In this document: positions 9,680 through 19,894 of the stretch, piece after piece
Position numbering within the stretch: the first letter of the stretch is position 1
Layout of the letters: each line of letters begins with the position of its first letter
Assembly: GCF_030291075.1 (NCBI RefSeq)
Contig: NZ_CP127407.1
Span: 2,726,001-2,790,000, forward strand
Length of the DNA stretch: 64,000 nt
From: Stenotrophomonas sp. 57
GTDB lineage: Bacteria; Pseudomonadota; Gammaproteobacteria; Xanthomonadales; Xanthomonadaceae
Direction of reading: 5' to 3'
The notes under the pieces: generated by a model
What the model saw: the letters and a program-made list of their open reading frames with translations, nothing else
Told to the model about the DNA's origin: nothing
Database searches by the model: none
Translations under genes and position numbers: made by a program

Positions 9680-10765
9680 TCAACCGTGACGCTGCTGGAA
9701 ATCGGCCATGAAGGCGACCAGCGCCTCGGCCCCGGCCAGCGGCATGGCGTTGTACAGCGAGGCCCGGATGCCCCCGACCACCTTGTGGCCCTTCAGCGCG
9801 AGCAGGCCTGCGGCCTTGGCTTCGGCAACGAAGCGCGCGTCAAGTTCGGCATCGGGCAGGAAGAACGGGATGTTCATCCGCGAACGGGCCGCATGTGCGA
9901 CCTCATTGCGGTAGAAGCCGCCGGAGCCGTCGATGGCGCCGTACACCAGTGCGGCCTTGGCGGCGTTGCGCTTGGCGAACTCGGTCACGCCGCCTTCGGC
10001 CAGCATCCACTTGAACACCAGGCCGGCCAGGTACCAGTTCCAGGTCGGCGGGGTGTTGAGCATTGAATCGCGGGCGACGTGCGAGCGGTAATCGAAGATG
10101 TCCGCGCGCGGCTGGGCACTGCGCTCGAGCAGGTCGCGGCGGATGATCATCACCGCGATGCCGACCGGGCCGAGGTTCTTCTGCGCGCCGGCATAGATCA
10201 CGCCGTAGCGGCGCACGTCCAGCGGCTCGCTGGCGATGGACGAGCTGAAATCGGCAATCAGCGGGACGTTGCCGGTGTCGGGCACATCACGGAACTCGAC
10301 GCCGTGGATGGTCTCGTTGGCGGTGATGTGCACGTAAGCCGCATCGGCCGAAAGCTGCCAGTCCAAGCGCGGCGGCAGCGTGCGGTAGCCATCGGCCTCG
10401 CTGCTGGCGGCGATGTTGACGTCCACGTAGACCCCGGCCTGCTTGACCGCGGTCTTGCCCCAGTGGCCACTGACCACGTAGTCGGCACGTTGGCCGGGGG
10501 CAGCGAAGTTGAGCGGGATCAACGCCTGCTGGGTGGTCGCACCACCGGACAGGAACAGCACCGCATAGTCGTCGGGGATGTCGAGCAGGCGCCGCAGATC
10601 GGCTTCCGCCTCGGCAGCCACAGACATGAATTCCGCGCCGCGATGGCTCATTTCCACAATGGAGGCACCGGAACCGTGCCAGTCCAGCATTTCCGCCTGC
10701 GCCTGGCGCAGGACCGATTCCGGCAAGGTTGCAGGGCCGGCACTGAAGTTGAACGCGCGCGTCAT
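9680..10765 (-). CDS. serC: Phosphoserine aminotransferase
   Basis: A 361-residue PLP aminotransferase of normal length that makes O-phosphoserine from 3-phosphohydroxypyruvate and glutamate, and serves pyridoxine synthesis by the analogous reaction. It starts [19 protein letters not shown], the family start. The PLP lysine is K196 in [12 protein letters not shown], with ADFSSSIAS before it. A longer in-frame extension of 89 residues lacks any homology and was left out. It heads serC-pheA-aroA. In many gammaproteobacteria serC follows gyrA directly; here gyrA is 34 kb away in the same orientation. Confidence 0.97.
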   Translation of the reverse strand: MTRAFNFSAGPATLPESVLRQAQAEMLDWHGSGASIVEMSHRGAEFMSVAAEAEADLRRLLDIPDDYAVLFLSGGATTQQALIPLNFAAPGQRADYVVSGHWGKTAVKQAGVYVDVNIAASSEADGYRTLPPRLDWQLSADAAYVHITANETIHGVEFRDVPDTGNVPLIADFSSSIASEPLDVRRYGVIYAGAQKNLGPVGIAVMIIRRDLLERSAQPRADIFDYRSHVARDSMLNTPPTWNWYLAGLVFKWMLAEGGVTEFAKRNAAKAALVYGAIDGSGGFYRNEVAHAARSRMNIPFFLPDAELDARFVAEAKAAGLLALKGHKVVGGIRASLYNAMPLAGAEALVAFMADFQQRHG

Positions 10766-10878
10766 GTCACACCTGTGGGGCAAGAGCCCTAGTATGCCGC
10801 AGTGCACCAGCCTTGCGGCCTTGTGGCGCAAGGGAAATTTGGTTTCATTGGAATCCATTGGCCCGCAGCATCGCACTG

Positions 10879-10948
10879 GTAGCCGCCGACCTTGGTCGCC
10901 GTCAGGCGTCATGCCAAGCGGAGGAGCGTGCCGACCAAGGTCGGCACC
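10879..10948. repeat. REP pair, GTGCCGACC subtype
   Basis: 10879-10900 starts GTAG then CCGCCGACCTTGGTCGCC. 10928-10948 is GTGCCGACCAAGGTCGGCAC, a 9-bp palindrome, in the spacer between the serC start and the FHA gene's stop. The core differs from the GAGCCGAGC and AGTCGACT subtypes. Confidence 0.75.
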
Positions 10949-10976
10949 CACCAGAGTGGACCCGGCGGATGCGGGG

Positions 10977-11783
10977 TCAGCGCGCGCCGAACCAGAGCAG
11001 CAGACTGAGCAGCGCGGCCAGCAGCAGCGCACTGACCAGCAGCCACGGCCAGCGCCGGACCCTGCGCGGTGTCACCGGCAGCGCCGGCGCCTGTTCCGCG
11101 TCCTGGCTGGACTCATCCTCGGCCGGCAGCGGCCGCCGGCGCGGGTCGTGCGGCACTTCCAGCACAAACCGGTGCTGGCCATCGAACACCACCTGGTCGC
11201 CGGCCTGCAGCCAGCAGTGGCGCACGGCCACGCCGTTGACCCGGGTGCCGTCGGCACTGCCGAGGTCGCGCAGCAGCACACGATCACCGTGCACTTCCAC
11301 GCGGGCGTGCTGTTCGGCGAAGGCCGGATCGTCAATGGCGATGTCGGCCTCATTGCCGCGACCGACCAAGCGGGCGCGCGACAGGGTGAAACTGCGGCCA
11401 TGATGCAGGCCGCCGACACCACGCAGCAGACGCTGCTGCTCATCGTTGCCGTCGTCGTTCTTCGGTGCGGGCGCCTGCAGCAGGCTTTCCACCTCACCCT
11501 GCAGGACCATTTCCACGCCGTCCACATACACCGCATCGCCCGCACGCAGCAGGGCCATGCGGCGCACCGGGCGACCATTCACGTGGATGCCACGGATACC
11601 GTTGCCGACCTGCAGCCACAGACCGCGATCGTCCATGCAGAACTGCGCCAGCAGCAGGGCGCCGTGGCCTGCGTCGCCGAGCCGCACACTGCCGTTGGCC
11701 TGGCGCACGATGCGTTGCACCCCGGGCCGCAGCGGCTGGTCGGGCTGTTGTTGTTGACTGAAGTGAACAAGCAGGTTCTGCAC
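10977..11783 (-). CDS. Tandem FHA-domain, C-terminally anchored membrane protein
   Basis: A 268-residue protein with two forkhead-associated domains: a degenerate one at about residues 20-95 (ending [18 protein letters not shown]) and a clear one at about 128-210 with [29 protein letters not shown] and the final strands. FHA domains bind phosphothreonine. The usual Ser before His in the binding loop is replaced (FAEQHARV). One membrane helix at residues 246-264 anchors it, so the FHA domains face the cytosol. The GTG at 11783 is preferred over an ATG 27 codons upstream because the extra residues show no domain. No kinase or secretion gene lies nearby. Confidence 0.8.
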   Translation of the reverse strand: MQNLLVHFSQQQQPDQPLRPGVQRIVRQANGSVRLGDAGHGALLLAQFCMDDRGLWLQVGNGIRGIHVNGRPVRRMALLRAGDAVYVDGVEMVLQGEVESLLQAPAPKNDDGNDEQQRLLRGVGGLHHGRSFTLSRARLVGRGNEADIAIDDPAFAEQHARVEVHGDRVLLRDLGSADGTRVNGVAVRHCWLQAGDQVVFDGQHRFVLEVPHDPRRRPLPAEDESSQDAEQAPALPVTPRRVRRWPWLLVSALLLAALLSLLLWFGAR

Positions 11784-11908
11784 GCGGCGCAGCCTAGCAG
11801 GTTGGCCGCCAACGAAGAAGAACCTGCGATGAGTGCTTGGCGCGACGGCCCTCGATGCGCACAATGCTCGCCCTCATAGATCATCCCCGCCCTGCGCCAG
11901 GAGCCCGC

Positions 11909-12184
11909 ATGTCCACCATCGATGTCCGCCACGCCCACGCCCTGCCCGACGCACAGGCACGCGCCGCGATCGAACAGGTTGCCGCCAAGCTGTCCGAGCG
12001 CTTCGGCCTGAAGTCGTCCTGGACCGCCGACGTACTGAACTTCTCCGGCAGCGGCGTGGATGGCGCGATCGAACTGCAGCCAGGCGCCGTGCGCGTGACC
12101 GCCAAGCTGGGCTTCCTGCTGTCGGCGATGAAAGGCATGGTCGAAGGCGAGATCCAGCGCGTGCTGAAGGAAAAGCTGGGCTGA
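11909..12184 (+). CDS. Polyhydroxyalkanoic acid system family protein
   Basis: A 91-residue protein of the PHA_gran_rgn type: MSTIDVRHAHALPDAQARA..., then ERFGLKSSWTADVLNFSG and IELQPGAVRVTAKLGFLL. Members are short, START-like proteins found beside phasin genes and linked by context to storage granules. A CCAGGAG ribosome site lies just upstream. The next gene is a phasin, which supports the call. Divergent from the FHA gene. The exact function is not known. Confidence 0.85.
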   Translation: MSTIDVRHAHALPDAQARAAIEQVAAKLSERFGLKSSWTADVLNFSGSGVDGAIELQPGAVRVTAKLGFLLSAMKGMVEGEIQRVLKEKLG

Positions 12185-12264
12185 ACCCCGGCGGCGGCCG
12201 TCACGGCCGTGCAACGCCAACGCGCGCTACTCTCGGGCCGGACCCAACTCCCACGGGAAGTGCG

Positions 12265-12756
12265 ATGAACCAGTACGAAAACGATGACCGCCGCAACGAC
12301 GACGCCTCGTTCGGTGACCAGGCCGAGCGCTTCTCGCGCAAGCTCAGTGACTCGGCCCAGCAGGTCTGGCTGGCCGGCCTGGGGGCCTTGGGCCGGGCCC
12401 AGGCCGAAGGCAGCCGATTCTTTGATGGCCTGGTGAAAGAAGGCGAAGCCTGGGAGGCCCGCCGCCGTGAACGCAACAGCGAACAGGGCCCGGGGTGGCG
12501 CGACAACGTGGAAACCTCGCTGGATGAGGCCCGCGAAAAGGCCTCCGGTACCTGGAACAAGGTCGAAAAAGCCTTCGATGACCAGGTGCAGGGCGTGCTC
12601 AAGCGCCTGCACGTGCCCACTGCCGATGAAGTGACCGCGCTGGAAGCCCGCATCGATGCGCTGCATGCCCGTCTGGCCAAGCTGGAAAACCGTGCCGCCT
12701 CGGGCACCGATGCCCCCGCGCCGGGCAGCCATCAGTCGCCCGGCAGCGTGCCCTGA
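12265..12756 (+). CDS. Phasin, PHA granule-associated protein
   Basis: A 163-residue protein of the poly(hydroxyalkanoate) granule-associated family. Residues about 20-60 hold the family signature (SDSAQQVWLAGLGALGRAQA, then GSRFFDGLVKEGE), followed by amphipathic and coiled-coil helices and a C-terminal segment TADEVTALEARIDALHARLA like a leucine-zipper. Phasins coat storage granules or act as stress proteins. It is 80 bases after the PHA-system gene and is followed by a terminator. No PHA synthase gene is in the window. Confidence 0.9.
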   Translation: MNQYENDDRRNDDASFGDQAERFSRKLSDSAQQVWLAGLGALGRAQAEGSRFFDGLVKEGEAWEARRRERNSEQGPGWRDNVETSLDEAREKASGTWNKVEKAFDDQVQGVLKRLHVPTADEVTALEARIDALHARLAKLENRAASGTDAPAPGSHQSPGSVP

Positions 12757-12802
12757 ACGCAGATTGTTGCAATGCAATAAATTTTGATTGAGAATCGCGA
12801 GC

Positions 12803-12868
12803 AACCCGCCAATCGCTTCGGCTGCCGTTTGTTCCCTCCCCTCACGGCTTCAGGATTGGCGGGTTTTT
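12803..12868 (+). terminator. Long-loop terminator after the phasin gene
   Basis: A perfect 12-bp inverted repeat, AACCCGCCAATC at 12803 and GATTGGCGGGTT at 12854, closes a 39-base loop and runs into TTTTT. The T-run on the plus strand marks it as the phasin transcript end. Confidence 0.75.
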
Positions 12869-12993
12869 CGTGCCCGCGGTATGCCGATCTGGGCGTTCCA
12901 TCACGCTTCCTGTCAGGAACGCCCTGACCCAGCGGGACAGTGCGGCCTTTACACTGTCGTCTTCCGCATTCGCCCCTTCCGCGCACCTCCTGC

Positions 12994-13998
12994 ATGCTCC
13001 CCTGGATCCTGGCCCTGCTGTCGGCCCTGCTTACCTGTTCCCTGGCCGTTGTCTATCTCTGGTGGATCAAGCGGCGACAGAAGGAGATGCAACTGGGCCT
13101 GCAGGCACTGGCCGGCATGCACTGGCGCGAGTTCTCCGTGCTGATCAAACGCATGCTGCGCGAACAGCGCGGCCTGCGTGAACTGAACGACCCGTCCGAA
13201 GAGTCACGCGAACCGAGCAGCGACTTCCTGCTCAGCGATGGCCCCAACCAGTGGCTGGTGTCGTGCAAGCACGGCCTGGCCTATCGCATCGGCACTGCGG
13301 CAGTGAACGAGCTGGGGGCCGCGGCGCGTCTGGCCGGCGCCAAGGGCGGCGTGCTGCTGACCGAAGGCCGGATGGAGCGTGACGGCCTCAGCGCTGCCGA
13401 GAAGCAGGCGGTTGAAGTTCTCGATGGACCGCGTCTGTGGCCGCTGCTGCAGCCCTATCTGCCGGGCGATATCGAGGCCCGCGTGCGCAGCAGCGCCCGG
13501 CACGAGGCGCAGCGCCGCATCGCCATCGCCGCCCTGGGCTCAGTGACGCTGGGCCTGCTGGTGGGCCTCGGCCTGCAGGGCCTGCATGTGGAAGATGCCG
13601 CGCCCGTTGCCGCAGCACCGGAGATGGCGACGCCTTCGCCCGCGCCCGCGGCCAAACCCGCTCACGTCGCGGCAGTGCTCCCGGCCGTCCCTGCACCCGT
13701 GGCTGCCGTCGCCCCAGCGACCGACGCGCGCAACAACCCCGATCCGGATGCAACCACGCTGGAGCGCTTCCAGTCGGACCTGGCCCGCGCGCTGGCTGGC
13801 AAACCCGGCATTGCCAGTGGTGTCTGGCTGACCCGCCAGACCCTGGCGATCAATCGCACCGGCGAACTGGAAGCGGTGTGGCCCCAGGTCTGCGAGGAAG
13901 TACTGCGCTACCCGTCCCTGCGCAACGTGCGCATCCAGCTCAATGCCCGCCCCGGCGTGAACGAGCCGGTGCGCTGGCGGCAGTGCGCCACATACTGA
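12994..13998 (+). CDS. Membrane protein with Mrr-like nuclease domain
   Basis: A 334-residue protein. A membrane helix at about residues 3-22 (ILALLSALLTCSLAVVYLWW) precedes a domain at 35-165 that resembles the Mrr/restriction-endonuclease fold: MHWREFSVLIKRML (the usual FE.....LL helix), then SDFLL and WLVSCKHG, where the K of the Q/E-x-K motif is kept but the acidic or Gln residue is Ser. A second membrane helix lies near 178-196, then an Ala/Pro-rich linker and a C-terminal domain of about 90 residues facing the other side. Function unknown; it may be a quality-control or DNA-binding membrane protein rather than an active nuclease. Confidence 0.7.
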   Translation: MLPWILALLSALLTCSLAVVYLWWIKRRQKEMQLGLQALAGMHWREFSVLIKRMLREQRGLRELNDPSEESREPSSDFLLSDGPNQWLVSCKHGLAYRIGTAAVNELGAAARLAGAKGGVLLTEGRMERDGLSAAEKQAVEVLDGPRLWPLLQPYLPGDIEARVRSSARHEAQRRIAIAALGSVTLGLLVGLGLQGLHVEDAAPVAAAPEMATPSPAPAAKPAHVAAVLPAVPAPVAAVAPATDARNNPDPDATTLERFQSDLARALAGKPGIASGVWLTRQTLAINRTGELEAVWPQVCEEVLRYPSLRNVRIQLNARPGVNEPVRWRQCATY

Positions 13999-14059
13999 TC
14001 GGGGCAGCATCCGCGCACGACGTGGATCTACTGAATCCCGATGCGCGAACCCCGTGGTT

Positions 14060-14079
14060 GATCCACGCCATGCGTGGAT
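14060..14079. repeat. REP-like palindrome, ATCCACGC subtype
   Basis: ATCCACGCCATGCGTGGAT, an 8-bp stem, in the 88-base convergent gap between the nuclease-like gene and hutC. A second copy of the half CGTGGATCTAC lies at 14021-14031. The same core recurs at 27826 and 55468. Confidence 0.7.
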
Positions 14080-14086
14080 GGAATCC

Positions 14087-14815
14087 CTATCGCGCGCCCG
14101 GCGCAAAGCGCGCCACCAGGTCCCAGGCGTCCCCCAGGAACACCTGCCGCACGCGGGTGATCGGCTGTTCACCGCGCCAGGTCAGGCGCTCGATCACCAG
14201 GCAGGCGGTGCCCGGCTTCACCTCCAGCAGCTTGGCCGAGGCGGTGTCTGCGCCCCAGGCGCTGATGCGGTGCTGGGCGCGGGTCCACGACACGTTCTGC
14301 AGCAGCCAGCTGCCCGGCGCGGTGGTGCTGAAATCAATGTCCAGCACCTCGGGCACGCCGACGGGGCTGATCAGACGATGCTCCAGTGCCAGCGGGCGGC
14401 CATCGGCCAGGTGCAGGCAGCGCATCGCCAGCAGCTCCTGCTCGCCGGCCAGCTCCACCTCGCCGGCATTGCCCACTTCAGCCAGACGCAGCTCGCGCTG
14501 CAGCAGGCGGTAGCCGTACTGATGGCCGCGCGAGCCGACTTCCATCGCAATGTCCGGAATTTCCAGCGCCACCTGCTCCAGGTGTGGCGGCTGCCGCGCC
14601 ACGAACGAACCCGCGCGGCGGCGGCGCTCGATCATGCCGCTCTCGGCCAGTGCGGTCAGCACCTTGTTCACCGTCATCCGCGAGCAGCCGTACTGTTCCA
14701 TCAGCTCGTGCTCGTACGGAATACGAAAGCCCGGCGCCCATTCTCCGCTGAGGATGCGGCTTTCCAGGTCGCTGCGGATACGCTGGTTGAGCGTGGCGGA
14801 CTTGCTGGCCTTCAC
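14087..14815 (-). CDS. hutC: Histidine utilization repressor (GntR/HutC family)
   Basis: A 242-residue GntR-type repressor of the HutC subfamily. Residues 8-75 are the winged HTH (RIRSDLESRILSGEWAPG; SRMTVNKVLTALAESGMIER), and 95-235 the UTRA effector domain. HutC proteins repress hut genes and release DNA on binding urocanate. It is co-directional with and 28 bases after hutF. A likely operator lies in the hutF-hutI divergent gap. Confidence 0.95.
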   Translation of the reverse strand: MKASKSATLNQRIRSDLESRILSGEWAPGFRIPYEHELMEQYGCSRMTVNKVLTALAESGMIERRRRAGSFVARQPPHLEQVALEIPDIAMEVGSRGHQYGYRLLQRELRLAEVGNAGEVELAGEQELLAMRCLHLADGRPLALEHRLISPVGVPEVLDIDFSTTAPGSWLLQNVSWTRAQHRISAWGADTASAKLLEVKPGTACLVIERLTWRGEQPITRVRQVFLGDAWDLVARFAPGAR

Positions 14816-14843
14816 GTAATGGGGTCTCTGTGGCGGGAGGCGA

Positions 14844-16214
14844 TCAGCCCAGCACGCCCTTCAGGGCGGTGGCGAAGGCGGTGGTGATCGCCTCGCGCTG
14901 CAGGTGGCGGCCGTCGGCCACGCACTGGCGGCCATGGCGCCAGACCGATCGCAGCGCGCCATTACGTGCGGCGAACACCCAGCTGTCAAGCCATGCGTCA
15001 TCCTGTCGCGCCTGCAGCGCCGGATGCGTGGCGTCCAGCTCGACCAGGTCGGCACTGGCACCGACCTGCAGGCCAGCGGCTACGCCCAGGGCCTGCGCAC
15101 CTCCGTGCAGTGCGCCTTCAAACAGGAAACGACCGGTACTACGGGTGGCATCCGGGGCCAGCACGTTGCGCCCGCGCACGGTCAGCCGCTGGCCGTATTC
15201 GAGCAGGCGCAGTTCTTCGGCGGCATCGATCAACACGTTGGAATCGGAACCGACGCCGAAGCGCCCGCCCTCGCGCGCGAAGGCCTGCATCGGGAACAGG
15301 CCGTCACCCAGATTGGCTTCGGTGATCGGGCACAGGCCGGCCACGGCGCGGCTGGCCACGATGGCCGCACGTTCGTCGTCAGTGATGTGGGTGGCATGCA
15401 CCAGGCACCAGCGGTCATCCACCGGCGCGTGGTCGTACAGCCACTGCACCGGGCGCTGGCCACTCCACGCCAGGCAGGCCTCCACCTCGCGCACCTGCTC
15501 GGCGATATGGATATGCACCGGGCCGTCGGTCAGCGGCAGCAGCGCGCTCAGTTCTGCGCCGGTGACCGCGCGCAGGCTGTGCGGGGCAATGCCGAGTACC
15601 GCGTCGGGCAACACGGCCAACGACGGCTTCGCCGCGTCCAGCAGCTGGGCGAAGCCCTCCACATCGTGGATCAGGCGCCGCTGCGCCGGATTCGGCGGTG
15701 CGCCACCAAAATCAGCGTGCGCATAGAACACCGGCAGCAGGGTCAGGCCGATACCGGCCTGGTCGGCGGCGGCGGCAATCCGTGCGCTCATCTCGGCGCG
15801 ATTGGCATAGGCGCGGCCGTCGGCATCGTGGTGCAGGTAGTGGAACTCGCCGACGCGGGTGAAGCCGCTTTCCAGCATTTCCATGTAGGCCTGGGCGGCG
15901 ATGGCCTGCACCGCGTCCGGGCGTAGATGGGCCAGGAAGCGGTACATCAGTTCGCGCCAGCTCCAGAAGCTGTCACCGTCGCCACCGCCGATCTCGGTCA
16001 GGCCGGCCATGCCGCGCTGGAACGCGTGGCTGTGCAGGTTGGGCAGGCCCGGCACCAGGATGCCGACGCGGGTGTCACCGTCCTGCGCGCCCTGCCCCAT
16101 GCTGATCGCTGTGATGCGGCCGTCCTGGACCTGCAGCCGAACATCGCTGGCCCAGCCCTGGGCCAGCAAGGCGTGGGTGGCATGGAAACTGAGCTGGGAA
16201 CGCGAATCGGACAT
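14844..16214 (-). CDS. hutF: Formimidoylglutamate deiminase
   Basis: A 456-residue metal-dependent amidohydrolase that turns N-formimidoyl-glutamate into N-formyl-glutamate and ammonia. The metal site HxH is seen in LPNLHSHAFQRGMAGLTE, with later ligands in LVHATHITD and SDSN. Length fits the family (about 450). Its presence with hutG shows that this organism uses the five-step histidine pathway rather than direct formimidoyl hydrolysis. It is divergent from hutI and followed by hutC. Confidence 0.96.
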   Translation of the reverse strand: MSDSRSQLSFHATHALLAQGWASDVRLQVQDGRITAISMGQGAQDGDTRVGILVPGLPNLHSHAFQRGMAGLTEIGGGDGDSFWSWRELMYRFLAHLRPDAVQAIAAQAYMEMLESGFTRVGEFHYLHHDADGRAYANRAEMSARIAAAADQAGIGLTLLPVFYAHADFGGAPPNPAQRRLIHDVEGFAQLLDAAKPSLAVLPDAVLGIAPHSLRAVTGAELSALLPLTDGPVHIHIAEQVREVEACLAWSGQRPVQWLYDHAPVDDRWCLVHATHITDDERAAIVASRAVAGLCPITEANLGDGLFPMQAFAREGGRFGVGSDSNVLIDAAEELRLLEYGQRLTVRGRNVLAPDATRSTGRFLFEGALHGGAQALGVAAGLQVGASADLVELDATHPALQARQDDAWLDSWVFAARNGALRSVWRHGRQCVADGRHLQREAITTAFATALKGVLG

Positions 16215-16244
16215 GGCTGGACAACCCGAAATGGACGCCTATAT

Positions 16245-16254
16245 TGTATAGACA
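16245..16254. promoter_or_regulatory. HutC-type operator in the hutF/hutI divergent gap
   Basis: TGTATAGACA has dyad symmetry (TGT.TA.ACA) like GntR/HutC sites of the TGTATATACA form. It sits directly before TATAAG (16255-16260), a 5/6 match to a -10 box for hutI, with TGGACG at 16232-16237 at the -35 spacing. It lies 31 bases from the hutF start and 28 from the hutI ATG, so one site could block both promoters. Confidence 0.65.
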
Positions 16255-16281
16255 TATAAGCACAGCCGCGTTGTGGATGCC

Positions 16282-17505
16282 ATGCACGTCGATACCCTCT
16301 GGTCCAACGTCCACCTGATCACCCTTGATGGCGAGGGGTTGGGTGTCATCCGCGACGGCGTACTGGCCTGCGCCGACGGCCGCATCGTCCACGTCGGGGC
16401 CGCCGGCAGCGATGCCCATCTGCAGCCAACCACCCGCATCGACGGCGAAGGCCGCTGGATGTCGCCGGGCCTGATCGACTGCCACACCCACCTGGTGTAC
16501 GCCGGTAACCGCGCCAACGAATTCGAGCAACGCCTGCAGGGCGTCAGCTATGCCGACATCGCCCGTGCCGGCGGCGGCATCGTCTCCACCGTGCGCGCCA
16601 CCCGCGCTGCCACGTCCGGGCAGCTGGCCAGCGAGAGCCGGCCACGCCTGCTGGCGATGCGCGCCGAAGGCGTGACCACGATCGAAATCAAGTCCGGCTA
16701 CGGCCTGACCCTGGACGACGAGCGCAAGCAGCTGCAGGTCGCACGTGCACTGGGCCAGGAATGCCGGGTCAACGTGGTGACCACCTTTCTCGGCGCGCAC
16801 GCAATCCCGCCGGGCCGCGAGGCACAGGAGTACACCGACGAGGTGTGCAGCGTGATGATTCCGGCCATCGCTGCCGAAGGCCTGGCCGAAGCGGTGGACG
16901 TGTTCTGCGAGAACATCGCCTTTTCGCCCGCGCAGGCACGGCAGGTCTTCGAAGCGGCGCGTGCGCACGGGCTGGCGGTGAAGATCCATGCCGAGCAGCT
17001 GAGCAACCAGCACGGCGCCGAACTGGCCGCCGGTTTCGGCGCGCTGTCGGCCGACCATATCGAACATCTGGACGACGCCGGCATTGCCGCGATGGCCGCT
17101 GCCGGCACCGTCGCCGTGCTGCTGCCGGGCGCCTTCTATTTCACCCGCGATACCACCCTGCCGCCGGTGGCCGCATTGCGCGCGGCCGGGGTGCCGCTGG
17201 CACTGGCTACCGACAGCAACCCGGGCACTTCGCCGCTGACCAGCCCGCTGCTGGCGATGAACATGGGCGCCACCCTGTTCCGCCTGACCGTGGACGAGTG
17301 CATCGCCGGCTTCACCCGTGAAGCGGCGCGCGCGCTGGGCCATGGCGAGCGCATCGGCCGCCTCGCCGTCGGCATGGACTGCGACCTGGCGATCTGGGAC
17401 ATCGACGCCCCCGCCGATCTGGTCTATCGCATGGGATTCAACCCGCTGCACGCGCGCGTGGTGCGCGGGCAGCCCGACCTGCCTGCCTCCTGGAGCAACA
17501 CATGA
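16282..17505 (+). CDS. hutI: Imidazolonepropionase
   Basis: A 407-residue amidohydrolase-fold enzyme that hydrolyses 4-imidazolone-5-propanoate to N-formimidoyl-L-glutamate, the third step of histidine breakdown. Metal ligands appear in [19 protein letters not shown], with [25 protein letters not shown] and [11 protein letters not shown] further on. A GTG at 16273 is in frame 9 bases before the ATG and could also be used. The stop overlaps the hutH start (ATGA at 17502). Confidence 0.97.
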   Translation: MHVDTLWSNVHLITLDGEGLGVIRDGVLACADGRIVHVGAAGSDAHLQPTTRIDGEGRWMSPGLIDCHTHLVYAGNRANEFEQRLQGVSYADIARAGGGIVSTVRATRAATSGQLASESRPRLLAMRAEGVTTIEIKSGYGLTLDDERKQLQVARALGQECRVNVVTTFLGAHAIPPGREAQEYTDEVCSVMIPAIAAEGLAEAVDVFCENIAFSPAQARQVFEAARAHGLAVKIHAEQLSNQHGAELAAGFGALSADHIEHLDDAGIAAMAAAGTVAVLLPGAFYFTRDTTLPPVAALRAAGVPLALATDSNPGTSPLTSPLLAMNMGATLFRLTVDECIAGFTREAARALGHGERIGRLAVGMDCDLAIWDIDAPADLVYRMGFNPLHARVVRGQPDLPASWSNT

Positions 17506-19043
17506 GCAACACCCTGGTTCTTCGCCCCGGCCATGTCACTCTCGCCCAGTGGCGGCAGGTCTATCGCGGCGTGCCGCTTGCGCTGGACCCGGCCGCGCTG
17601 CCGGTGGTGCGCGCCAGCGCTGCGGCGGTGGCCGCCATCGTCGCCAAGGGCGCGCCGGTGTATGGCATCAACACCGGCTTCGGCAAGCTGGCCAGCGTGC
17701 GCATCGAGCGCGAGGACCTGGCCACCCTGCAGCGCAATATCGTGCTCTCGCACGCCGCCGGCGTGGGCGAGCCGATGCCGGCCAGTGTGGTGCGGCTGAT
17801 GATGGCACTGAAGCTGGTCAGCCTGGCGCAGGGTGCGTCGGGCATCCGCGAGGAAACGCTGCTGCTGCTGGAAGCGATGCTGGTCAAGGGCGTGCTGCCG
17901 GTGGTGCCGGCGCAGGGCTCGGTGGGTGCTTCCGGCGATCTGGCACCGCTTTCGCACCTGGCCAGCGTGATGCTGGGCGTGGGCGAAGCCTGCATTGGTG
18001 ACGAACGCCTGCCCGCAACCGACGCACTGGCGCGTGCCGGGCTGCAGCCGATCGAACTGGGCGCGAAGGAAGGCCTGGCGCTGCTCAACGGCACCCAGTT
18101 CTCCACCGCCTATGCGCTGGCCGGCCTGTTCGACATCGAAACCGTGTTCCAGGCGGCACTGGTCACCGGCGCGTTGTCGGTGGAAGCGGCCAAGGGTTCG
18201 GACACGCCGTTCGATCCACGCATCCATGCCATCCGTGGCCAGCGCGGGCAGATCGCCACCGCCGCCACGCTCCGCACGCTGATGCAGGGCTCAGGCATCC
18301 GCGAATCGCACCGCGACAACGACGTGCGCGTGCAGGACCCGTACTGCCTGCGCTGCCAGCCGCAGGTGATGGGCGCGGCGCTGGATATCCTGCGCCAGGC
18401 CGCGACCACGCTGGAAATCGAAGCCAACGGCGTGTCCGACAATCCGCTGGTGTTCACCGATACCGGCGAAGCGCTGTCCGGCGGCAACTTCCACGCCGAG
18501 CCGGTAGCCTTCGCCGCCGACATGCTGGCGATGGCGGTGTGCGAGATCGGCTCGATCAGCGAGCGCCGCCTGGCGATGCTGGTGGACCCGGCGCTGTCCG
18601 GCCTGCCGGCGTTCCTGACCCCGCGCCCGGGCCTGAATTCCGGCTTCATGATTCCGCAGGTGACCGCTGCGGCGCTGGTTTCGGAAAACAAGCAGCGCGC
18701 CTACCCGGCCAGCGTCGATTCGATCCCAACCTCGGCCAACCAGGAAGACCACGTGTCGATGGCCGCGCACGGCGCACGCCGCCTGATGCAGATGGCCGAG
18801 AACGCCGCCAATGTGATCGGCATCGAGCTGCTGGCCGCCGCGCAGGGTTGCGACTTCCACGCCCCGCTGCGCTCCAGCGCCGCGCTGGAGAACGTGCGTG
18901 CCACCCTGCGTGCACAGGTACCGACGCTGGAAGAGGACCGCTACTTCCACCCGGACATGGTGACCGCCACGAACCTGGTGCGCAGCGGTGCGCTGGCGCA
19001 GGGCCTTGCCGATCTGTTGCCGACTGTGGAACCACAGGCATGA
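17502..19043 (+). CDS. hutH: Histidine ammonia-lyase
   Basis: A 513-residue lyase that removes ammonia from histidine to give urocanate. The self-made MIO cofactor comes from A143-S144-G145 in [14 protein letters not shown]. Other family segments are [13 protein letters not shown] near residue 53 and [14 protein letters not shown]. Length fits the family (about 510). It overlaps hutI and hutG by 4 bases each, so translation is probably coupled across the cluster. Confidence 0.98.
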   Translation: MSNTLVLRPGHVTLAQWRQVYRGVPLALDPAALPVVRASAAAVAAIVAKGAPVYGINTGFGKLASVRIEREDLATLQRNIVLSHAAGVGEPMPASVVRLMMALKLVSLAQGASGIREETLLLLEAMLVKGVLPVVPAQGSVGASGDLAPLSHLASVMLGVGEACIGDERLPATDALARAGLQPIELGAKEGLALLNGTQFSTAYALAGLFDIETVFQAALVTGALSVEAAKGSDTPFDPRIHAIRGQRGQIATAATLRTLMQGSGIRESHRDNDVRVQDPYCLRCQPQVMGAALDILRQAATTLEIEANGVSDNPLVFTDTGEALSGGNFHAEPVAFAADMLAMAVCEIGSISERRLAMLVDPALSGLPAFLTPRPGLNSGFMIPQVTAAALVSENKQRAYPASVDSIPTSANQEDHVSMAAHGARRLMQMAENAANVIGIELLAAAQGCDFHAPLRSSAALENVRATLRAQVPTLEEDRYFHPDMVTATNLVRSGALAQGLADLLPTVEPQA

Positions 19044-19894
19044 AGACCCATCCCGAATGGCTGACGGTGCACGAAGGCGATGCCCCGTTGATCGTCAGCT
19101 TCCCGCATACCGGCAGCGAGCTGCCGCACGACCTGATCGGCGACTACCACTCGCCGTGGCTGGCGCGCCGCGACGCCGACTGGTGGGTGCACGAGCTGTA
19201 CGACTTCGTGCGCGGCATGGGCGCGACCACGGTGCGTTCGGCGATCTCGCGTTCGGTGATCGACCTCAACCGTGACCCCAGCGGGGTCTCGCTGTATCCG
19301 GGCCAGAACACCACCGGCCTGTGCCCGCTGACCACCTTCGACAACCAGCCGCTGTACCACGCCGGGCGCGAACCGGATGACGCCGAGATCGCCCGCCGCC
19401 GCGACACGTATTTCCTGCCCTACCACGATGCGCTTGCCGCGCAGATCACCCGTCTGCGTGCACGCCACGGCACCGTGGTGGTGTACGACGCGCACTCGAT
19501 CCGCTCGCATATCCCGCACCTGTTCGACGGCGAGCTGCCGCAGTTCAACCTGGGCACTGCTGGTCCGTCCGGCGCACCGGACACGTCCTGCGACAACGCC
19601 CTGAGCGACGTGGTGGAAAACCTGCTGAAAATCAGTGGCATGAGCCACGTGCGCAACGGCCGCTTCAAGGGTGGCTGGATCACCCGCCACTACAGCAACG
19701 TCGCCGGTGGTGTGCACAGCCTGCAGATGGAGCTGGCCTGCCGCGGCTACATGCACGAGCCACTGCCCGACCAAGTGGACGAGCACAGCTGGCCCACCCC
19801 GCTCGACCCCGACCACGCCGCACCGCTGCGCCACACCCTGGCGCAGGTGCTCAATGCCTGCCTTGAATTCGCTACGAACCGGAGCGCCGCATGA
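19040..19894 (+). CDS. hutG: N-formylglutamate deformylase
   Basis: A 284-residue N-formylglutamate amidohydrolase that yields glutamate and formate, the last step of the HutF route. Family features are [10 protein letters not shown] near residue 19, [43 protein letters not shown] and [13 protein letters not shown]. It begins with ATGA overlap at the hutH stop and ends with ATGA overlap at the hutU start. Confidence 0.97.
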   Translation: MKTHPEWLTVHEGDAPLIVSFPHTGSELPHDLIGDYHSPWLARRDADWWVHELYDFVRGMGATTVRSAISRSVIDLNRDPSGVSLYPGQNTTGLCPLTTFDNQPLYHAGREPDDAEIARRRDTYFLPYHDALAAQITRLRARHGTVVVYDAHSIRSHIPHLFDGELPQFNLGTAGPSGAPDTSCDNALSDVVENLLKISGMSHVRNGRFKGGWITRHYSNVAGGVHSLQMELACRGYMHEPLPDQVDEHSWPTPLDPDHAAPLRHTLAQVLNACLEFATNRSAA

